64,000 bases of DNA from Crateriforma conspicua (GTDB lineage: Bacteria; Planctomycetota; Planctomycetia; Pirellulales; Pirellulaceae). This document shows, piece by piece, positions 45,101-54,532 of the stretch; the stretch's first letter is position 1; the number at the start of each line of letters is the position of its first letter. The notes below the pieces were generated by a model that was given only the letters and a program-made list of their open reading frames with translations, ran no database searches and was not told the origin of the DNA. Position numbers and translations under genes: made by a program. The stretch is from positions 4,278,001-4,342,000 of the forward strand of contig NZ_CP036319.1 in NCBI RefSeq assembly GCF_007752935.1, read 5' to 3'.

Positions 45101-45369
45101 AAACGGACCAAGTCGGATCGCGCCGCGTCCGGGTCGGATTCCGCTTTGCGTCGAAGTTCATCCAAGCGTTTCAGAAACGCGTCGCCACGTGGATAGTCGT
45201 GACCGTAGGTCGTCTGCAGATGTTCGACCGCCGAACGTAGGTTGTCGCACTGACGATCAAAGTTTGGTGTCGCCGACGGACACGTTTCGGCCGTCATTGC
45301 ATGAACGACCAACAGAACCGCGAGGACAACGATGGGGCTCGCAGAAATTCGATACGGGCGGGGAATCAT
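42187..45369 (-). CDS. HzsA-like dihaem protein fused to a SUMF1/FGE-like domain
   Basis: A 1060-residue secreted protein starting at MIPRPYRISASP, whose signal sequence ends near AMTAE. Residues ~140-560 are a beta-propeller-like region (DGRIIFSSTA, GQVMYSRWDYVG). Two c-type haem sites follow (VSCVGCHEKP and HHCAGCHDGQ), typical of the planctomycete proteins named for hydrazine synthase alpha subunit. The C-terminal ~230 residues are a SUMF1/formylglycine-generating-enzyme-like domain (ASTEITNAQYQAF, RLPTDRQWTLATG, MHDMHGNVAEWL, GGSFFDPP). I see no FGE-type Cys pair there, so formylglycine synthesis is unlikely. It is not evidence for anammox. Confidence 0.82.
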   Translation of the reverse strand: MIPRPYRISASPIVVLAVLLVVHAMTAETCPSATPNFDRQCDNLRSAVEHLQTTYGHDYPRGDAFLKRLDELRRKAESDPDAARSDLVRLRREALLDHPRLTGDLLMVRRRAENPIHGIAVPAPHETMAGYDRTGYDNDVVRISLDDIAADRAQPPMDRFFRPDDGGFIGDLRLHYDADRLLVTRSDAVNWKLWEISIDDQSMRPITTAPDDVDCFDGCYLPDGRIIFSSTASYQSVPCHHGQMPTGNLYRCNADGSDMRQLCFDQDIDANPVVLPSGQVMYSRWDYVGINHIFLRELMVMNPDGTGQRAIYGSNSYFPNSLFFSQPLPGSDHGLVSIVSGYHGAPRMGWLVTLDPSKGWRNADGIIHRISGQGTPVLPVIRDTAIDPDWPKFLHPQPISDKFFLVSMLRDRRGKWEIYLADVFDNVVRIAKDDQYHLLEPTPVQKRATPPVIADRTDPQATRATVYLHDVHAGPGLDGVPRGTVQRLRVLSYHFGYRQLAGPDKIGYGGPWDSMQIEGTVDVESDGSAMFEVPANTPLAVQPLDEKGRAVQLMRSWFTAMPGEVVSCVGCHEKPLESAASQFTLAATKPPQSIRDWYGPPRGFDFQREVQPVLDHHCAGCHDGQSATPDLRTEDAHDDLATWPIGYVSRLHPDMHRDTGGRMTYTPAYDALVHYIRRVGIEDSVEMLTPGEYHAETSPLIQMLRRGHHGVKLDTEAWDRLVTWIDLNGPCHGTWSDVYPVPDDAKSRRRDLQLRYGGPARDPEHVPPTPPYVPLAKGDTGQRTGDDGTTSKPSRTSPAGGAASSVGQRSISMPDGSSLTLVKIQPAGSTTAYWMASTEITNAQYQAFDPDHRSRFYAHRLDRPDGPGVWMGEDSQPVVRVSRDEAMAFCRWLSTQTSLEVRLPTDRQWTLATGDAAEAKFWFGDQSDDFAPYENLADASFGRGVMSALKVHPPDVTQWSGGVPHLVLEGGKRSAVRFNDGAVVTAAVGSFQANPLGMHDMHGNVAEWLLPDSASQDDNAVAAGGSFFDPPSDATAAMRRTYARWQKIFNVGFRIVVTFP

Positions 45370-45557
45370 CGACCTGATTGCCGGGGTGCCGAGGACGAAA
45401 TCCGTCGCCGGACAGCCGACCGGCAAACGACCGGCTTCAGTCTAGCACGCAACCGACAAACGTCCCTTTGCACCGCATGCGGCACGATGACACAGCACCG
45501 TGCACAACACAGTGCTTTGCCACGTGAGAGTCGATGGACCCTGGGTGATCGCGATGA

Positions 45558-47642
45558 TCAGGGAACCAACCAGAACGTTCCCGTCATGACAGCGGCCTGG
45601 GCGATGGCACCTCGAGCACTGATCGGCACAGCGGGGATGATCCACGGTGCACAATCGCCGGGGCGGTAGTACCCGAGTGCGTACTGGCATTCGCTGGGAC
45701 AATGCACGCCCATCTTGTAGGGCAGCACGGCGATGTTGGCAAAGAAGTGTGCAGACGACACCACGGGTTGCAACACCGGTCCGGCGGTGTGGCCGTAACG
45801 TTCCAAGTTGACTTCTTGGAAGTACAACGGCTTGTGACACAGATTCGATGCCTTGTAGGTCATCGTCATTTGCTGCCAAGCACGCGGTTGATAGGCGACT
45901 TGTTCCAACTGGCATTCAGTGGGCAATCCCCAGCTATCGGTCAGGACGGCCAAGTCTTCTTCGCTCAGACGATCCGTTTGAATCTCTTCCAGCGAACCGA
46001 ACTCGGTTTCGATGACCGCTTTGCCGTAGGTCAGGTCACGCAGTTTTCCAACCGCCAACGTCACGCCATCAACCGAACGCCAGGTGCGTACCTTTTGCTG
46101 GCCGTCCCAGCGAGTTTTGAACTCTTCGTACCGATCCTGTTCCACCACGTCGGGTCGGAACGGCGGACTGGGGTCCAGCGAGATGTCGCGGATGGATTGC
46201 AAGCGAACTCGTTCGCGGAAATCTTCACAGGACAAACCAAGCATTGCACCGGGGACGCGTTCTTCGCGTTCCTTGCGAGCTTCTTCACGCAACCGACGCA
46301 GATCGTCCATGTCGTCTTGGTTCTCGCGATCAAACGGATTGCTTTCCAAGTCAAAGGAATCCAAACCGAAATCGTCTTGGGGCTCCGGTGCCGGTGTGGT
46401 TTCCGGTGGCGGCAGCGTTTGCAAGCCTTCATCGGTCGGCCGTTCATTGTCGGAACGCGTTTGCGGGGCATCCGACGTCGTCGAGTCCGGCGAAGGCGAC
46501 TGTTGCATCAGATCGCGAATGCTGTCCGAAGGCGACTGGACGTTGGGCTGGCGACTCGGAGCGTTGGCATCCAGGCCATTGGTGTCCAGGCCGGCGGCGT
46601 CCGGAGGCGGCAACAAATCTTGTCGCGGCATCGCTTGACCGGTCGCCGGTGTGCCCGGATCGAATGATTCGCCGGCGGGCGGCGGCAACAGTTCGGTGCC
46701 ATCACCGAAACCGGCGGGTGCCTCCTGGGTCGACGGCATTTCAAATTGCGAAGGCGCCGATTGAGGTGAAGGCAGGTTCCCTCGCAAGCTGTTCATCGGA
46801 CGCATTTCCGACGGCTGGACAGGATCCGCGGTCGGCTCGGGCAGACCAAATCCGTTGCCGGAATTCGCGGGGTTCGCTGTGCCACCGGGCGGTGCGAACA
46901 GGTCATCCAAATCCTTGGGAGCCTGTGCGGCGGTTTGACGGACCATCGATGCGCCACGGTGTGCAGCGGGCATGACGGGCGCGACGGTTGCCGAACCGCC
47001 GGCGGCCACCACTTGGTGACGTGCACGTCGGCTGGATCGCACCGATGGCACATCGGGTCTTCCGAAGGGATGTTCAAAGAAATCGTTGGCGGCCGCCTGG
47101 TTGGCATTCGGGTCCGCCACCGGAACCGGTGCCGGCAATCCCGCCCGCTGGACGTTGCGTATCGTGGGCAAGGTGGGTGTGGCCGGTCGATCGCCAGCAT
47201 AAGCCGGTGCCGGCGAAGGTTGGATCGCACTGACTTGGCGGACCGGGTACTTTGGCTGTGCGGCCGGGACGTTGGCTGTTGTCGCCGCGGCGGCTGCGGC
47301 GGGCTGTTCCCTACCGGCCTTTTCCGGGCCGGCTTTTGGTACGTCGGGGTTCTGCCACTGCAGATTCCATCCGGCACGCTTTGGCTGATGGGTGGCGGTG
47401 GGCTGCGTCTGGGCGGTGAACTTGGGCACCGGACGCAGTTGATTGGCTTGCGAAGCGTTGACTGGTACTTGGGCGTCGGCGTCGACCGTCCCCAGCGTCC
47501 AGGACGTTGCCAGAGTCAACGTCAACGCGGCCAACCGCCGAGCGAATCGGCGGCGGCTGTCGGATAAGATTTGGGCCCTACTTTTGGTCCGAGTGAACGT
47601 CGGGGCTGTAGTTGGGCGCTTCTTGCGTGATGGCAATGTCAT
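45558..47642 (-). CDS. Large Pro-rich secreted protein of unknown function
   Basis: A 694-residue product. An Arg-rich N-region ([21 protein letters not shown]) forms a signal peptide at ~30-60. A long Pro/Gln/Ala-rich low-complexity segment (~60-440) follows, then an acidic coiled stretch ([18 protein letters not shown]) and a folded C-terminal domain (~470-694) with Cys pairs and aromatic-rich motifs ([30 protein letters not shown]). This C-terminal pattern looks like a planctomycete-specific envelope protein; I cannot name it. The annotated ATG 47642 lies 65 bp inside the 3' end of guaB, and a start at an internal TTG closer to the signal peptide is possible. Confidence 0.65.
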   Translation of the reverse strand: MTLPSRKKRPTTAPTFTRTKSRAQILSDSRRRFARRLAALTLTLATSWTLGTVDADAQVPVNASQANQLRPVPKFTAQTQPTATHQPKRAGWNLQWQNPDVPKAGPEKAGREQPAAAAAATTANVPAAQPKYPVRQVSAIQPSPAPAYAGDRPATPTLPTIRNVQRAGLPAPVPVADPNANQAAANDFFEHPFGRPDVPSVRSSRRARHQVVAAGGSATVAPVMPAAHRGASMVRQTAAQAPKDLDDLFAPPGGTANPANSGNGFGLPEPTADPVQPSEMRPMNSLRGNLPSPQSAPSQFEMPSTQEAPAGFGDGTELLPPPAGESFDPGTPATGQAMPRQDLLPPPDAAGLDTNGLDANAPSRQPNVQSPSDSIRDLMQQSPSPDSTTSDAPQTRSDNERPTDEGLQTLPPPETTPAPEPQDDFGLDSFDLESNPFDRENQDDMDDLRRLREEARKEREERVPGAMLGLSCEDFRERVRLQSIRDISLDPSPPFRPDVVEQDRYEEFKTRWDGQQKVRTWRSVDGVTLAVGKLRDLTYGKAVIETEFGSLEEIQTDRLSEEDLAVLTDSWGLPTECQLEQVAYQPRAWQQMTMTYKASNLCHKPLYFQEVNLERYGHTAGPVLQPVVSSAHFFANIAVLPYKMGVHCPSECQYALGYYRPGDCAPWIIPAVPISARGAIAQAAVMTGTFWLVP

Positions 47643-49059
47643 GCGGGTGGTTCTCCCTCACCGTCGCTGCGGACACCCGCGTGAAGCGTGCGTCCCGTCG
47701 CAGTTCCTCGATCGTCCTGGTTCCGACATATCCCATGCCGGCACGAAGTCCGCCCACCAATTGGTAGACGTAATCGCTGAGCGGTCCTTTGAACGGCACG
47801 CGTCCTTCGACACCTTCGGGGACCAACTTGCCCGCCTCGGTGCCTTTTTGGCGATACCGATCGCTACTTCCCTTGACCATCGCCCCCATCGATCCCATGC
47901 CGCGGTACTCCTTGAAGGTACGGCCTTGGTAAAGGATGGTTTTGCCGGGACTTTCGGCCAGACCGGCAAACAGGCTGCCGATCATGACCGTGCTTGCGCC
48001 CGCGGCGATCGCTTTGGTCACATCACCGCTGAAACGGATTCCTCCGTCGGCGATGACAGGAATGTTGTGTTGTTCCGCAACGCCGACCGCATCCATGATC
48101 GCCGTCACCTGGGGGACACCGACGCCGCTGATCACCCGCGTCGTACAGATCGAACCCGGCCCGATGCCCACTTTGACGGCATCCGCACCCGCTTCGATCA
48201 GATCGCGAGTCCCATCGGCGGTGGCCACGTTTCCGGCGACCACGTCGATATCCCAATTGGTTTGTTGTTTGATTTCGCGAACGGTCTCGATCACGTTTCG
48301 GCTATGCCCGTGAGCGGAATCGACGACCAAAAAGTCGACGCCCACTCCGATCAGGCTTGCGGCCCGATCCAGGTCCCCCACTCCGATGGCGGCTCCGACG
48401 CGAAGTCGACCCTGCGGATCTTTGCAAGCCCGCGGGAATCGCTTCATCATGTCGATGTCGCGGATCGTAATCAGTCCCGTTAGTTTCCTTTCTTCGTCAA
48501 TCAGCAGAAGTTTCTCGACCCTTTTTGCCGTTAAAATTCGCTCAGCTTCCTCAAGCGTTACATTCCCTACAGCCGTCACCAAATTCTCATGGGTCATGAC
48601 TTCGCTGACTGGGAGAGATGGGTCTTCTAGGAAACGCAAATCACGGCGGGTCAGAATCCCGGCCAAGGTGCCGTCGTCGTGGACGATCGGGATGCCCGAG
48701 ACATTCGCCTTGTCCATCGTTTCGGCGGCTTTGCCGACCTGTTCGCCCGGTCCCATCGTGACCGGATCGACGATGATCCCGTTGGCCGAACGCTTGACCT
48801 TCAGCACTTCGCCGGTCTGGCCGGCGACGCTGAGATTTTTGTGGATCACCCCGATGCCGCCTTCTTTGGCCAGGGCGATCGCCATGCCCGATTCGGTCAC
48901 GGTGTCCATGGGGGATGACACCATCGGGATTTGCAGCGCGATGCGGTCCGTCAGCCGCGTGCTGACATCGACTTCGGCGGGAACGACTTCGCTGTAGCGG
49001 GGGACCAGCAAGACGTCATCAAAGGTGACGCCCTGGACGCCGATTTTGTCTTCCAGCAT
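47578..49059 (-). CDS. guaB: Inosine-5'-monophosphate dehydrogenase
   Basis: A 493-residue IMPDH, oxidising IMP to XMP for GMP synthesis. It has the N-terminal [14 protein letters not shown], two CBS repeats inserted at ~95-205 ([37 protein letters not shown]), VDSAHGHS, the catalytic loop [11 protein letters not shown] and the flap [10 protein letters not shown]. Length and order are standard. The gene is followed on the same strand, with overlap, by the Pro-rich secreted protein gene. purA for the AMP branch is elsewhere in the window. Confidence 0.97.
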   Translation of the reverse strand: MLEDKIGVQGVTFDDVLLVPRYSEVVPAEVDVSTRLTDRIALQIPMVSSPMDTVTESGMAIALAKEGGIGVIHKNLSVAGQTGEVLKVKRSANGIIVDPVTMGPGEQVGKAAETMDKANVSGIPIVHDDGTLAGILTRRDLRFLEDPSLPVSEVMTHENLVTAVGNVTLEEAERILTAKRVEKLLLIDEERKLTGLITIRDIDMMKRFPRACKDPQGRLRVGAAIGVGDLDRAASLIGVGVDFLVVDSAHGHSRNVIETVREIKQQTNWDIDVVAGNVATADGTRDLIEAGADAVKVGIGPGSICTTRVISGVGVPQVTAIMDAVGVAEQHNIPVIADGGIRFSGDVTKAIAAGASTVMIGSLFAGLAESPGKTILYQGRTFKEYRGMGSMGAMVKGSSDRYRQKGTEAGKLVPEGVEGRVPFKGPLSDYVYQLVGGLRAGMGYVGTRTIEELRRDARFTRVSAATVRENHPHDIAITQEAPNYSPDVHSDQK

Positions 49060-49506
49060 GGGGGGTTGGGCTTTCTGCGGCGGTGCGGAATCTGGAAAGA
49101 CATCGAATTATGCCGAACCCCTGGTCAGTTTTATAGGGGCGTTTCACGGGGTTTGGCCTGGCCCCCGTGGCGATCGCCGAATCGGGGGTGTTTCCCGTAT
49201 CCGAGGTCAACGGCGCGGGTACTTCGTGCCGCCGCCGCCCGTTGTGAACATGGTTCCGGATTCAACCGATCGGATCGGTGCAACCGGTCGGTCGGCATGC
49301 GGCGAATGTATTCCTGCGGTGATTCCGACCCGATGGGCATTGCATCTCGGTTAGACTGACTGGATCGGGCATTGCGATTTCGGCGGGCTGCCCGTGTTCC
49401 GCCGATTCCGCATGGGTTCAATGTCCCGCTTTTCACTTTTCAAAACGTTCGGTCATGGGCTTGGCCATTCGGCCGGCCCCTGTCGTGTTCTTCGCACACG
49501 TAACGC
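49060..49506. other. Divergent intergenic region between guaB and the toroid-repeat gene
   Basis: These ~450 bp between two diverging genes contain no supported coding region; open frames here are out-of-register shadows. It should hold both promoters. I looked for a guanine or PRPP-type riboswitch and hairpin terminator and found none that I would defend. Confidence 0.5.
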
Positions 49507-51159
49507 ATGGCGTCTTATCCATCCAGCTACGTACCGCCATCAACATCGTTGCCATCGGCCGCGGTGACCGGGGGCGAAGACGAAGTGATCGTTGCGGAAT
49601 TGGTCCAACCCGAATCGCTGGTGGACCAAACGAACGAAGACGATGCGTCTAAAGCCGGCTGGCTGGGTTTCATCCGCGCGACACCGGCTTGGTTGGTCAG
49701 CACCGCCGTTCACGTGGCACTGTTGGTCGCGTTGGGCTTGGTGACGATGACCGAGCCACAAAAGATCATCAACGTCTTGACCGCAGCGGTCACCGACGAC
49801 CGAGGACCGGAAATCAAGGAATTCGTCATCGAGGAGGTCGACGTCGATGTGTCGACCGAGATGGAGGAATCCGCCGACCCACCGCCGGCGCTCAATGAAT
49901 TCGAACAAGTGGTCGAGTCGATCGCATTGGACGTCCCCACCGAAGCGATCTCGGTTCCCATCGAAAGTTTTGATTTGGCTGCGAACATGGCGCCGGCCGG
50001 TGACGTGCTGCAGTCGCTGCAATCGATGGCCAGCCAATCGCTAAGCAGCCGCGGCAAAGACATGCGGGAAGACATGCTGCGTAAATACGGCGGGACGCCC
50101 AGCAGTGAAGCCGCCGTCAGCGCGGCACTGAAATGGTTGGCACTGCACCAGGCCCCGAACGGTGGATGGACGTTCAATCACGCCAGTGTTTGCCGTGGAC
50201 GGTGTGGCAATATCGGCGAACCGAAGTACTTGCGTGCGTACAATGCGGCGACGGCACTCGCGTTGCTGCCGTTCCTGGGTGCCGGTCAAACGCATTACGA
50301 AGGCGAATACCAACAAGTCGTCCGCAAGGGGTTGCTGTTCCTGATCAAGAACGGACGCAAAGGCAAAATCAAAGGCGTCAACATGCTGGACTTTACCGAG
50401 CCCGGTGGACGCATGTATTCGCACGGATTGGCGGCGATCGCCCTGTCCGAAGCCTATGCGATGACGCAAGACCCGGCGTTGGCCGAACCGACCCAAGCGG
50501 CACTGAACTTTATCGTTTGGGCGCAAGGCCCCGACGGCGGATGGCGGTACCAACCCAATTCACCGATGGGCGACACGTCGGTGGTCGGCTGGCAATTGAT
50601 GGCTTTGAAAAGTGGTTACATGGGGCACCTGGTCGTGCCGCCGCAATCGATCAGCGAATCGGTACGTTATCTGAACCGCGTTCAAGGCAAGAACGGTGCG
50701 GTGTACGGCTACGTCGCACCGCCGGCACCCCGCATGGATGACCCGACGAAGCTGAAGATCAGTCCCGCTTGTACCGCGATCGGCTTGCTGTGCCGGATGT
50801 ACACGGGTTGGCAAAAAGGGGATCCGCGGCTGGAGGCCGGCGTTCAGGAATTGGCCAGAATCGGCGTCCGGCGCGACAATATCTATTACGACTATTACGC
50901 CGCCCAAGTCCTGCGTCATCACGGCGGGTCGGAATGGCAGGCATTCAACGAGATCCTGCGGGATTGGTTGGTTTCGACGCAATCGCAGGATCGCGGCGCC
51001 AAAGGCAGCTGGCACTTCCCCGATTCTCAATCGCACAAAGGCCCTGTGGAAGGCGGCCGTTTGCTCAGCACCGCGTTCGCCACGATGATTTTGGAAGTCT
51101 ATTACCGGCACATGCCGTTGTACGCCGACGCGGCGGCGGAAGAAGAATTCCCGCTGTAA
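49507..51159 (+). CDS. Membrane-anchored prenyltransferase/squalene-cyclase-repeat (alpha-alpha toroid) protein
   Basis: A 550-residue protein. One transmembrane helix (~60-80, WLVSTAVHVALLVALGLVTM) follows an acidic N-terminal segment, so the large C-terminal part is probably periplasmic. From ~195 on, QW-type repeats of the squalene-hopene cyclase/terpene cyclase alpha-alpha toroid are seen (ALKWLALHQAPNGGWTFNHA, LNFIVWAQGPDGGWRYQPN, GSWHF). The DxDD catalytic motif of cyclases is absent, so it is probably a structural or binding toroid. Planctomycetes have several such proteins with an N-terminal membrane anchor. Confidence 0.85.
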   Translation: MASYPSSYVPPSTSLPSAAVTGGEDEVIVAELVQPESLVDQTNEDDASKAGWLGFIRATPAWLVSTAVHVALLVALGLVTMTEPQKIINVLTAAVTDDRGPEIKEFVIEEVDVDVSTEMEESADPPPALNEFEQVVESIALDVPTEAISVPIESFDLAANMAPAGDVLQSLQSMASQSLSSRGKDMREDMLRKYGGTPSSEAAVSAALKWLALHQAPNGGWTFNHASVCRGRCGNIGEPKYLRAYNAATALALLPFLGAGQTHYEGEYQQVVRKGLLFLIKNGRKGKIKGVNMLDFTEPGGRMYSHGLAAIALSEAYAMTQDPALAEPTQAALNFIVWAQGPDGGWRYQPNSPMGDTSVVGWQLMALKSGYMGHLVVPPQSISESVRYLNRVQGKNGAVYGYVAPPAPRMDDPTKLKISPACTAIGLLCRMYTGWQKGDPRLEAGVQELARIGVRRDNIYYDYYAAQVLRHHGGSEWQAFNEILRDWLVSTQSQDRGAKGSWHFPDSQSHKGPVEGGRLLSTAFATMILEVYYRHMPLYADAAAEEEFPL

Positions 51160-51368
51160 TCTTGCTGCAACGCGAAACAGGCGATTCCTCCTGGCGCGGG
51201 CAACGCCCCCGGCGATTCCTGGATTCGGGCGTCTGCCAGGATCTGGGGCAATCCGGCGCGTCCTGGGCCCTTCGATCCAGATCGATCTTGTGACGTTTCG
51301 GGCCCGGCGATAATCTCGACCCTGGTGACTCAGGATGTTTCACGCTTCTGGGCAGGGAGGGCCGGCGC

Positions 51369-53039
51369 GTGCTACGACGACGATCGATTCGCACAAAACT
51401 ATTGGCCGGACTGGTCACGCTGACGGGTGTCATTTGCTGCCTGGCTTACAGCGGGATCTCCGGGCTGAACCGCTACGACCGCTTGGCACGTGTGGTCGCG
51501 GAAACCAGCAAGGAACTGCGGCTGGCCAACGATCTGCATCGTCTGGCGGTGACGCTGGACGAAAAGAACGACCGGCTGATGCAGCCGGAAGCCGAGTTCG
51601 GCATGATCGAGCCGATCAGTTTCGACGAAGGCAATCTGTTTGCCGGAAACTGGCGGGACGTCTACATCAAGGAATACGACGCCGCCTGGGAACAGTTGGA
51701 ACGGTCGCTGGAATCTTACAACGTCCTGTTGGATTCGCGTGACCCCAAGCTGCATACGTCGTTGATCTACGATTCCGGCCAAAACGTCGACGACATCGTG
51801 ACGTGTGTCGATTCGATCCGGCTGACCAATCAGCATGCCACCGACCCCCGCCAGTATCGCAAAACGCTGGACAAGCATTACGACAATCTGATCGTCGCCA
51901 CCGAAACCAACGCGGTGGAGATGAGCGAATCGATGGTCGGATTCACGTCCCAGGTTCGATCCAGCTATCGCACGTGGATCGCGATCGCGTGGGTTCTGTT
52001 GCTGGGTGCCATCGCCACGGTGCTGGTAATGATTTGGCTGTTTTGGACCTACATCGTTCAGCCTTTTCGCACACTGTTGGAAGGTTCGCGGATGGTGGCA
52101 AACCATGCCGCCTTTGGTCACCGAATCAGCTTGGGGACCAATGACGAATTGGATGAACTGGCATCGGCGATGAACGCGATGAGCAGCAAGTTTTCCATGG
52201 TGTACAACCACAGCGAACAGCTTCGCCAAAACCTGGAAACCGAAGTCCGAGACCGTACCCGCGAAGTCATTCGTAACGAACAACTGGCCAGCGTCGGATT
52301 CCTGGCTGCCGGCGTCGCCCATGAAATCAACAACCCGCTGACGACGATCGCTTGGGGCGCCGAGTCCTTGGAAGCCCAAGTTGCCGATCTTGACCATAGC
52401 GACGAACCGACCATCCACGGCGAAACGGCCGAATCTTTGCGAAACACGCTGAAGCAGATCCAAAGCGAAGCGTTTCGCTGTAAAGGCATCACCGATCGTC
52501 TGTTGGATTTCAGCCGGATGAGCGAAGTCCGACGCGAATCAACCGATCTTTCCAAACTGGTCGACGACGTCGTGGAATTGGTCAGCAAAGTCGGCCAGTA
52601 CCACTACAAAACGATTCGCACCCACCATTCCGGTCCGACGTTCGCCGAAGTCAATTCGCACCAGATTCGCCAAGTCGTTTTGAACTTGATCACCAACGCG
52701 CTGGAATCAGTCGGCAGCGATGGTGCGGTGGATGTGTCGGTGTTTACCGAAAACCAAAACGCCAAAATCGTCGTCGAAGACAACGGGTGTGGGATGAACG
52801 ATGAAGTGATGACGCACCTGTTCGAGCCCTTCTTTACCCGGCGACAAAACGGGAAAGGCACCGGGTTGGGGTTAAGCATCACCTATCGAATCGTGTCCCA
52901 GCACGGCGGATCGCTGACGCCACACAGTGACGGTGAAGGCCAAGGGTCACGCTTGGAAGTCACGCTGCCGCTGACCACCGAAAATGAAAACGAAACCGAA
53001 CCGACGGTGCTGTCACCGGCGGTCAACATGGCGGCCTGA
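51369..53039 (+). CDS. Membrane sensor histidine kinase, partner of the NtrC-type regulator
   Basis: A 556-residue kinase. GTG 51369 is chosen because GGAGG lies 8 nt upstream. A helix near residues 10-25 and another near 200-225 (TWIAIAWVLLLGAIATVLVMIWLFW) bracket a ~170-residue sensing domain; a HAMP-like segment follows. HisKA has GFLAAGVAHEINNPLTTIAWG. HATPase has VLNLITNALESVG, VEDNGCGMNDEV, LFEPFFTRRQNGKGTGLGLSI. The 'HEINNPL' H-box and order resemble NtrB-type kinases. The regulator gene starts 78 bp later. Confidence 0.92.
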   Translation: MLRRRSIRTKLLAGLVTLTGVICCLAYSGISGLNRYDRLARVVAETSKELRLANDLHRLAVTLDEKNDRLMQPEAEFGMIEPISFDEGNLFAGNWRDVYIKEYDAAWEQLERSLESYNVLLDSRDPKLHTSLIYDSGQNVDDIVTCVDSIRLTNQHATDPRQYRKTLDKHYDNLIVATETNAVEMSESMVGFTSQVRSSYRTWIAIAWVLLLGAIATVLVMIWLFWTYIVQPFRTLLEGSRMVANHAAFGHRISLGTNDELDELASAMNAMSSKFSMVYNHSEQLRQNLETEVRDRTREVIRNEQLASVGFLAAGVAHEINNPLTTIAWGAESLEAQVADLDHSDEPTIHGETAESLRNTLKQIQSEAFRCKGITDRLLDFSRMSEVRRESTDLSKLVDDVVELVSKVGQYHYKTIRTHHSGPTFAEVNSHQIRQVVLNLITNALESVGSDGAVDVSVFTENQNAKIVVEDNGCGMNDEVMTHLFEPFFTRRQNGKGTGLGLSITYRIVSQHGGSLTPHSDGEGQGSRLEVTLPLTTENENETEPTVLSPAVNMAA

Positions 53040-53117
53040 TCACACCGCCGGATTCAACACCACGACATCCGCCGTCACCGACCACTCGGCCACGCCGGAA
53101 TATACGAAGCAACACTG

Positions 53118-54527
53118 ATGCCCAGCGAAAAAACCAAACCCCGTTCCGCTAACAAGACCTCCAAAGCGACGTCATCGATGCGAATCTTGTTCGCCGACGA
53201 TGAAACCCATTTGCAAACCTTGATGCGGGATGCGTTGACCCGCCGCGGATACAACGTCACCGTTTGTCCCGATGGATTGACCGCCGTCGCGGCACTGGAA
53301 AAAGAATCCTTCGATTGTCTGATCGTCGACATCGACATGCCGGGCATGACGGGAATCGAAGTCATCGAACGAGCTCGCGAATTGCGTCCCGAAATCGACG
53401 CGGTTGTGATGACGGGCAAACCCAGCCAGGAAACCGCAATCGCCGCCCTGCGCAGCCATGCGTTCGACTACCTGACCAAACCGTGCCCGCTGGCCGATAT
53501 CGCGCGAATGCTGGAACGGGTCGCCGCCCACCGTGACATCAAACGACAATTGGCCGCGCTGCAACATCGTTTGCACCGCGCCGAAGGCGATTCGCAACTG
53601 GTCGGTTCGGGCAACGCGATGCAGTCGGTTCATAAGCTGATCGAAAAGGTCGGCCCCACCGAAAGTACCGTACTGATCCGTGGTGAAACCGGTTGCGGCA
53701 AAGAACTGGTCGCCCGTGCGGTCCACGCCAACAGCCTGCGTGCGGACAAACCGTTGGTCGCAATCAACTGTGGCGCCCTACCCGAAAACTTGATCGAAAG
53801 TGAACTGTTCGGTCACTGTCGCGGTGCCTTCACCGGTGCCGACGCCGCACGAACCGGACTGCTGGAAGTCGCCCACGGCGGCACCGTTTTCCTGGATGAA
53901 ATTGGCGAACTTCCGTTGGCCGTCCAAGCCAAGTTGCTGCGGGTCCTGGAAACTGGCGACATCCGGCGTCTGGGCGACAATCAAACCGTTCAAGTCGACG
54001 CCAGGATCATCTGTGCGACGCACCGAAATCTGGAACAGATGGTCGAAGAGGGCACGTTTCGTGAAGACTTGATGTTTCGCATCAACACCTTCGAACTGAC
54101 CGTTCCGCCGCTGCGTCAAAGGACCGAGGACATCGCGGTCTTGGCCGAACACCTGTTGCGTCGCCACCGCAGCGATGGCGTTTCCGGCCAACTGTTTCAC
54201 CCGGATACGTTGGCCGCTTTGGTGGCCCACACTTGGCCGGGCAACGTCCGTGAACTGGCGAACGTGATCGAGCACGCGGCGATTCTTTGCGACGAACTGC
54301 CGATTGCACCGGAGCACTTGCCCAGTCGGTTTGGCGAACGCCAACTGCGGAAAGAAATCCGCGAAGCCGATCCGATGACGCTAAAAGAAATGGAAATGCT
54401 CGCAATCCAGCGGTCATTGCAGCGGCACGGCGGTGACAAGAAAATCGCCGCCGAAGAATTAGGCGTCAGCTTGAAAACGCTTTACAACAAGCTGAACGCC
54501 GCCGAAGAACGACGTGCCGCCGGGTGA
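53118..54527 (+). CDS. NtrC-family sigma-54-dependent response regulator
   Basis: A 469-residue regulator. The receiver (~15-135) has FADDETHL and the phospho-acceptor in LIVDIDMPGMTG. The AAA+ domain has Walker A GETGCGKELVARAVH, the sigma-54 contact GAFTGAD, FLDEIGELP (Walker B) and LMFRINTFELTVPPLRQR. A Fis-type helix-turn-helix (LQRHGGDKKIAAEELGVSLKTLYNKL) ends it. GAFTGA is intact, so it should activate sigma-54 promoters when phosphorylated by the upstream kinase. Target genes are not apparent. Confidence 0.93.
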   Translation: MPSEKTKPRSANKTSKATSSMRILFADDETHLQTLMRDALTRRGYNVTVCPDGLTAVAALEKESFDCLIVDIDMPGMTGIEVIERARELRPEIDAVVMTGKPSQETAIAALRSHAFDYLTKPCPLADIARMLERVAAHRDIKRQLAALQHRLHRAEGDSQLVGSGNAMQSVHKLIEKVGPTESTVLIRGETGCGKELVARAVHANSLRADKPLVAINCGALPENLIESELFGHCRGAFTGADAARTGLLEVAHGGTVFLDEIGELPLAVQAKLLRVLETGDIRRLGDNQTVQVDARIICATHRNLEQMVEEGTFREDLMFRINTFELTVPPLRQRTEDIAVLAEHLLRRHRSDGVSGQLFHPDTLAALVAHTWPGNVRELANVIEHAAILCDELPIAPEHLPSRFGERQLRKEIREADPMTLKEMEMLAIQRSLQRHGGDKKIAAEELGVSLKTLYNKLNAAEERRAAG

Positions 54528-54532
54528 CCGTG

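Noticed and set aside
42187-45369. Evidence for anammox metabolism from the hydrazine-synthase-like protein.
   Set aside because: This annotation is widespread in non-anammox planctomycetes; no HzsB/C or hydrazine dehydrogenase genes are present here.
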